A stretch of 45,604 nucleotides of DNA from Planctomycetota bacterium (lineage in GTDB: Bacteria > Planctomycetota > Planctomycetia > Isosphaerales > Isosphaeraceae), in contig JAJYWB010000051.1 of NCBI GenBank assembly GCA_021791715.1, positions 1 through 45,604 of the forward strand, read 5' to 3'. Position 1 is the stretch's first letter. Every line of letters starts with the position of its first letter. Both the position numbers and the translations under genes were made by a program. Under the pieces are notes generated by a model that did not search any database, had not been told where the DNA came from, and worked only from the letters and a program-made list of their open reading frames with translations. Of this stretch, positions 41,761 to 45,604 are shown piece after piece.

Positions 41761-42377
41761 TACCCAGGACGATCGCGAAACAGGGCCGATCCGAAATCAA
41801 TCGAAGAATGATCGAATCAAAAGATACATCGATCAACGTCGGTTGCGGGCATGAAGTCGTTCCGGGTTATTGGAACGTCGACGTGCGTCGCGTCGACGGG
41901 ATCGACTTCGCCGCCGACGTGAGGCGATTGCCGCTCGCTTCGGGGAGCGTGCGCACCGCGAGGGCCGGGTCGTTATTGGAACATTTCGACGACCCGTCGG
42001 TTCCGCTCGCCGAGCTTCATCGCGTTTTGGCCGACGACGGAAGCCTGATCGTCCGCGTCCCCGCTCTGGGAACGAATGCCGCGCATCTTGATCCGACACA
42101 TCGGTTTCTGGCCGATCTCGTGCAATGGCGCGAGATTATCTCGGGGTATTTCGAGCGGGTTCGGGTCGGATCGGTGGGCGTTCGTTATCGAGGATCGCCG
42201 CTTCTGGTGGCGATTCAACGCGTCTTGATCACTATGCTCGGGTTTCACGATTTCGGCCAATGTTGGGTTTTCAAGGCGTCTCACAAACGCAAAACTCCCG
42301 AACGCCGATTCAAGCCCTGGTGGAACGCCGCGAGCTCGATCGAAAAGCGCGAAGCCTCGAGCTTGATCGAAAAGTGA
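41757..42377 (+). CDS. SAM-dependent methyltransferase, short
   Basis: 206 residues, starting with GTG 41757 that overlaps the previous stop (GTGA) and follows GAGGAGG. A degenerate class I fold is seen: INVGCGHEVVPGYWNVDV, then GIDFAADVRRLPLASGSVRT and SLLEHFDDPSVPLAELHRVL, VPALGTNAAHLDPTHRFL. This resembles predicted SAM methyltransferases of glycan clusters. The last about 20 residues are encoded by 27-nt repeats (SSIEKREASSLIEK). Last gene of the operon; the next gene converges 11 nt away. Confidence 0.85.
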   Translation: MIPRTIAKQGRSEINRRMIESKDTSINVGCGHEVVPGYWNVDVRRVDGIDFAADVRRLPLASGSVRTARAGSLLEHFDDPSVPLAELHRVLADDGSLIVRVPALGTNAAHLDPTHRFLADLVQWREIISGYFERVRVGSVGVRYRGSPLLVAIQRVLITMLGFHDFGQCWVFKASHKRKTPERRFKPWWNAASSIEKREASSLIEK

Positions 42378-42438
42378 AAGGCCGCGAGTTAGATCGAAAA
42401 GTGCAAAGCCGTGAGTTGGATCAAAGATCGGAAGCTCC
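42332..42438. repeat. 27-nt minisatellite across two convergent stop codons
   Basis: Four imperfect 27-nt units beginning GAGCTCGATCGAAAAG (42332, 42359, 42386, 42413). It covers the last codons of the plus-strand methyltransferase (stop at 42377) and the minus-strand GT4 (stop at 42389). 27 nt is nine codons, so both proteins gained short C-terminal repeats without frameshift. Confidence 0.85.
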
Positions 42439-43633
42439 GGATCGATCGAGTTTGATCGGATTTCCCACGGATTTTGGGCGATTTTTCCAACATCCCGCCG
42501 CTCGCCCGACAATCGTCGTCGCCTCGACGAATCTCCTCGGCGAGATCGGCGATCACGCGTCCGACGCCCGCGGCGAAATCCGCGCGATGAAATCGCTCGG
42601 CGCGGCGCAGCCCAAGTTCGACGAGTCGATCGCGCTCGAAGGGCGTTTCTGTTAATGCGTTCATCGCCGTCAGTAGATCGATCGGCTTTGAAGTTGGAAG
42701 ATACCAAACGGCTTCGCCGGAAACCTCCTCAACCGCGCTGTTGCGTAACGCGACGACGGGACACCCGCTCGCCATCGCCTCGACGATCGGAAGCCCGAAA
42801 CCCTCGTAATCGGACGGATAAAGCAGAGCGGTCGCGGCGTTCATCAAACCCTGAAGCGTCGACTCGCCAACCCTCCCGACGATCTTCACGTTCCCGGTTT
42901 CCATTCGTTCTTGATCGTCAAATCCCGCCGAAGGTCCCGCAAATATTAGCCGATATTCTTGTTTTTCTTGATTGAACATTCTGAATGCTTCAATTATTGA
43001 AGGTATGTTTCTTCTTTGTGATCGTTTGCCGACGAAGAGGAAAAAGGGACGATCGATTTCGAGGCCGATTTCGGCCTTTGCTTGCAGAACGACGGGGTCG
43101 GTCGGTTGTCGGGGATGAAACCCCGCGGCGGGAGCGCAGGGAACGACCGCGATGCGGTCGTCGTCGATTTTGTACACGAGTCGCGCGTCGGTCTCGGTCG
43201 AGCGAGAAGGAACGATGATCTTGGATGCGCGTTTGACCGCGGCGCGATAGCGTGCGCCGTACCAAATTCGACGGTGGAGCGGAAATGTGCGCGGCAGAAT
43301 TTCTCCAATCACATCGTGAAGAACGAGCGCGGTCGGTCCTTGCCAGGTGAATGGGACAAGGTTTGCCGGAGCGAAGAGGATGTCGCCGGGTCGGAGCGAT
43401 CGACCAAGCACGGAGTGTTCCCAAACAATTCCCTGCAATCCCGAACCGACCGCTCGGATTTCGAGTCCGTAGATCTGAGGGATTTCGTCCAAAACTCGTT
43501 CGTCCTGAAGCAAGAGAAGTCCCTTGCTCATTGGAAGGCCCTGGAGGCTCCATTCTTGGAGGAGGAGTTCGAGATAGCGGCCCACGCCGGTGCGCTCGGC
43601 GGTGAGTCGTCGTCCGTCGATGACGAGTCGCAT
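42389..43633 (-). CDS. Family 4 glycosyltransferase (GT4)
   Basis: 414 residues. MRLVIDGRRLTAERTGVGRYLELLLQ starts a typical GT-B N-domain; FFLFVGKRSQRRNIPSIIEAFR, VGRVGESTLQGLMNAATALL and SDYEGFGLPIVEAMASGCPV (E-x7-E motif) form the C-domain. The C-terminal about 25 residues derive from the 27-nt minisatellite region. AGGGGAACC lies upstream of ATG 43633. It converges with the operon and probably serves the same glycan pathway. Confidence 0.93.
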   Translation of the reverse strand: MRLVIDGRRLTAERTGVGRYLELLLQEWSLQGLPMSKGLLLLQDERVLDEIPQIYGLEIRAVGSGLQGIVWEHSVLGRSLRPGDILFAPANLVPFTWQGPTALVLHDVIGEILPRTFPLHRRIWYGARYRAAVKRASKIIVPSRSTETDARLVYKIDDDRIAVVPCAPAAGFHPRQPTDPVVLQAKAEIGLEIDRPFFLFVGKRSQRRNIPSIIEAFRMFNQEKQEYRLIFAGPSAGFDDQERMETGNVKIVGRVGESTLQGLMNAATALLYPSDYEGFGLPIVEAMASGCPVVALRNSAVEEVSGEAVWYLPTSKPIDLLTAMNALTETPFERDRLVELGLRRAERFHRADFAAGVGRVIADLAEEIRRGDDDCRASGGMLEKSPKIRGKSDQTRSIRSFRSLIQLTALHFSI

Positions 43634-43866
43634 GTCGGTTCCCCTGGTTTGTTTCGCGCTAAGTATCGTCGACGTTTTGGTTTAGACAAGGCCGATTCGG
43701 CGACACCGACGAACCGGCTAACAAATTTGGCTCAATCGCGGACGATTCGTCGATTTTGACAATGTACCCCGAAACCGACGTTCGTTAGACTGGAGGATGA
43801 ATGGCAACTTTGGATTGAAGTGGTGGTGAACACGAATTGACGAGCCCGCGATCGCAAGCTCGCACA
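43634..43866. other. Divergent intergenic region
   Basis: 233 bases between the GT4 and the HEAT/TPR gene. TTGACA occurs at 43756-43761 but no -10 element at proper spacing was found. A short leader-like reading frame behind GGAGG (43792-43796) with ATG 43801 encodes only MATLD; it is not called. Confidence 0.45.
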
Positions 43867-44712
43867 ATGGCAAGATCGCCGTGGGTTCGGGAACGGAGTT
43901 CGACCGTGTCGTCGCGGACGTCGGTTCGAGTCGATCGTCGCGAAATGATCAAACCGGCTTGGTGGATAGCCGGGATCGTCGTCTTGGTGGTGGATCTGTG
44001 CGCGTGGTACGCGCCGATGCGCGCCGCGCCGAACGCTTCGAAAGGAGTGCTCGACATGCTCGAGCCACGACTCGCTCCTTTACTTGTTGATTACTTTCAT
44101 ACGTTCCTTCAGGATCACGATCTCGAAGCCTTCCGCGTGAGGGTTTGGGCTCGTTATTCTGAGGGGACGCTATCGCGTGTCGTCGCGATGGGGGACGTTC
44201 AAGCACGCCGCGCCGCGGTTTTCGCGCTCGGCTTGGTGGGATCTTTTAACGCGAACTCTTCGGTCGCGGGCGCCCTCAAAGATCCCGACGTCACGGTCCG
44301 CGGCCTCGCCGAACAATCGCTTTGGACGATCTGGCGCAACGCCGATACGCCCGAAAACAACACCGAACTCGATGCGATCGGCGCCCTCATCGCCGAGCAA
44401 CGCTACGAAGCGGCGATCGAACGCGCCGATCGTTTGATCGCCCGCTCTCCACGCTTCGCCGAAGCGTACAATCAGAAAGCGATCGCCGAATTCTGCCTCG
44501 GCCGCTTCGAGGCGAGCATTCAAAGCTGTCGCCAAGTTTTGGAACGGAACGAATATCATCTCGGCGCTCTCTCCGGCATGGGACAATGCCAATTGCGGCT
44601 GGGGCGGATCGATCAAGCGATCGCCGCATATCGCCGTGCATTGAAAATCCAGCCCTATCATGACGCTAACCGAGATTTAGTCGAACGACTTGAAAGGATG
44701 AAACACGAATAA
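43867..44712 (+). CDS. Membrane-anchored HEAT/TPR protein
   Basis: About 281 residues. One transmembrane helix (IKPAWWIAGIVVLVVDLCAWY, near residues 28-48) anchors a soluble domain that starts with a coiled or helical linker, a HEAT-like module (GDVQARRAAVFALGLVGSFN ... DVTVRGLAEQSLWTIW) and at least three TPR units (RYEAAIERADRLIARSPRF, AEFCLGRFEASIQSCRQVLE, GRIDQAIAAYRRALKIQP). It is an interaction scaffold. The start is uncertain: ATG 43867, or ATG 43945 at the edge of the membrane helix; neither has a strong Shine-Dalgarno. The 3' end lies about 50 nt before the hairpin array. Confidence 0.8.
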   Translation: MARSPWVRERSSTVSSRTSVRVDRREMIKPAWWIAGIVVLVVDLCAWYAPMRAAPNASKGVLDMLEPRLAPLLVDYFHTFLQDHDLEAFRVRVWARYSEGTLSRVVAMGDVQARRAAVFALGLVGSFNANSSVAGALKDPDVTVRGLAEQSLWTIWRNADTPENNTELDAIGALIAEQRYEAAIERADRLIARSPRFAEAYNQKAIAEFCLGRFEASIQSCRQVLERNEYHLGALSGMGQCQLRLGRIDQAIAAYRRALKIQPYHDANRDLVERLERMKHE

Positions 44713-44759
44713 AACAATCCGGCTTGATGCGGATTGTTATCGAAGATTGCGATTTCAGC

Positions 44760-44850
44760 TTCGACGTCGAGGCTCCGACCCGCGACTCTGTACGTACCTT
44801 CCCCCCCGGGAGCACGCCATGCGACCGCGGATCGGAGCCTCGACGTCGAA
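44760..44850. repeat. Hairpin unit U1 with divergent but complementary arms
   Basis: A perfect 19-bp inverted repeat: TTCGACGTCGAGGCTCCGA at 44760-44778 pairs with 44832-44850. One mismatch further in, CCGCG and CGCGG add five pairs. The loop carries the same central sequence as the other units (CTTCCCCCCCGGGAGCACG). The arms are entirely different in sequence from units U2-U5 yet still pair. Confidence 0.9.
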
Positions 44851-44876
44851 ACATTAAGCAAGTGAGCAAGAATTTG

Positions 44877-45604
44877 ATCGTCGGCCGAGCGGTCCCGCCC
44901 CGCAACTTTGTACATGCCTTCCCCCCCGGGAGCACGTCGTGGGGTCGCGGACCGGGGCCGCAGGGCCGACGATTCCTCAACCAAACTCCGCCCAGTCGAT
45001 TTCAAAAGCAAACTCGCGTTAGAAATCTCCCCGGATAGACAGGTCGTGTCATAAGAACATCTCAATCGCTCTCGCGTTCGATCGTCGGCCGAGCGGTCCC
45101 GACCCGCAACTTTGTACATGCCTTCCCCCCCGGGAGCACGTCGTGGGGTCGCGGACCGGGGCCGCCGGGCCGACGATTCCTCAACCAAACTTAGACCTGT
45201 CGATTCCAAAAGCAAACTCGCGTCTGAAGTCTCCTTCAAACTAGAAGTCTTCTTATCCGAACATCTTGAATAATCTCGCGTTCGATCGTCGGCCGAGCGG
45301 TCCCGCCCCGCAACTTTGTACATGCCTTCCCCCCCGGGAGCACGTCGTGGGGTCGCGGACCGGGGCCGCCGGGCCGACGATTCCTCAATCAAACTCAGTC
45401 CTGTCGATTCCAAAAGCAAACTCGCGTCTGAAGTCTCCTTCAAACTAGAAGTCTTCTTATCCGAACATCTTGAATAATCTCGCGTTCGATCGTCGGCCGA
45501 GCGGTCCCGACCCGCAACTTTGTACATGCCTTCCCCCCCGGGAGCACGTCGTGGGGTCGCGGACCGGGGCCGCCGGGCCGACGATTCCTCAACCAAACTT
45601 AGAC
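44877..45604. repeat. Tandem array of 204-nt units, each with a 97-nt hairpin
   Basis: Units U2-U5 have hairpins at 44877-44973, 45081-45177, 45285-45381 and 45489-45585, exactly 204 nt apart, separated by 107-nt spacers. In each, outer arms ATCGTCGGCC / GGCCGACGAT pair for 10 bp, then inner imperfect segments pair (about 9 bp with one G-U, then CCGC/GCGG) around a shared loop containing TGTACATGCCTTCCCCCCCG. U2 and U4 share a GCCCCG variant, U3 and U5 GACCCG, suggesting a two-unit higher-order repeat. The array continues past the window edge. It could be structured RNA or a DNA hairpin element; no coding function is supported, although a minus frame stays open throughout. Confidence 0.92.

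Noticed and set aside
43756..43791. TTGACA promoter before the HEAT/TPR gene
   Set aside because: The nearest plausible -10 (TAGACT) is about 24 nt away, too far for a sigma-70-type promoter.
43797..43829. Leader peptide ORF behind GGAGG
   Set aside because: Only 5-10 codons with alternative frames, not in frame with the downstream gene and no attenuator structure seen.
44760..45585. Integron attC cassette array
   Set aside because: The hairpins lack the attC R-box consensus (GTTRRRY / RYYYAAC), have no cassette ORFs between them, and the spacers are near-identical; no integrase is seen.
1..45604. tRNA or rRNA genes
   Set aside because: No T-loop GGTTCGAATCC-like motif in cloverleaf context or rRNA signature was found by eye; a dedicated scan (tRNAscan-SE, Infernal) would be decisive.

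Overview
The window looks like a GC-rich bacterial chromosome from the phylum Planctomycetota, probably near the Isosphaeraceae. This is an inference from gene content and style: an exported sulfatase, a Gfo/Idh/MocA oxidoreductase, long exported TPR and leucine-rich-repeat proteins, an Rpn-type nuclease, Gly-rich secreted proteins, mostly short monocistronic units and many species-specific repeats. No rRNA, tRNA, phage module, complete insertion sequence or CRISPR array was recognised.

Layout. 1-100: two copies of a dispersed repeat. 370-1553: ArnC/DPM-type glycosyltransferase overlapping a lipid-A-biosynthesis N-terminal-domain protein. 1598-2404 (-): trpC. 2637-4634: secreted TNase-like/Gly-Met-rich protein. 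4810-6219 (-): exported alpha/beta hydrolase. 6399-6876 (-): PilZ protein with a duplicated 3' end. 7172-8455 (-): fabF-type ketosynthase. 8935-10128: aspartate-type aminotransferase. 10317-11429: lipoprotein. 11601-12092: ACT protein. 12093-12740 (-): Nudix hydrolase. 12826-13923: acyl-CoA-dehydrogenase-like protein. 14423-20145: two exported TPR proteins and an exported LRR protein. 20252-21190: small hypothetical ORF and a 165-nt tandem array. 21635-22573 (-): zinc alcohol dehydrogenase. 22951-23949: fatty acid desaturase with a terminator. 24169-26142: acs, followed by three extra copies of its own tail. 26571-27154 (-): rpmF-rpmB. 27419-31217 (-): GT2, a BshC-like protein of unknown function and a GNAT acetyltransferase. 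31608-33125: sulfatase. 33327-34649 (-): Rpn nuclease with a truncated tandem copy. 35133-43633: surface-polysaccharide cluster. 43867-44712: membrane HEAT/TPR protein. 44760-45604: tandem array of large hairpins running off the right edge.

How the genes fit together. The 35133-42377 genes are tightly packed (gaps of 50 nt or less, or 4-10 nt overlaps) and read as one operon for building a cell-surface glycan: sugar oxidoreductase, polysaccharide deacetylase, three methyltransferases and two GT4 glycosyltransferases. A third GT4 converges on it. No flippase or polymerase is visible, so it is a partial pathway or cooperates with genes elsewhere. fabF, the desaturase, acs and the acyl-CoA-dehydrogenase-like gene all concern acyl-chain metabolism but are scattered.

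The most unusual content is repetitive. (i) Five large hairpins at the right edge; four recur with an exact 204-nt period, and the first has entirely different but still self-complementary outer arms. (ii) The 3' end of acs is followed by three further copies, each preceded by an in-frame ATG, so each could encode a 19-33 residue version of the Acs C-terminal peptide. (iii) The PilZ and Rpn genes show the same kind of duplicated 3' end. (iv) A 30-nt element occurs at the left edge and again inside a 165-nt array about 20 kb away.
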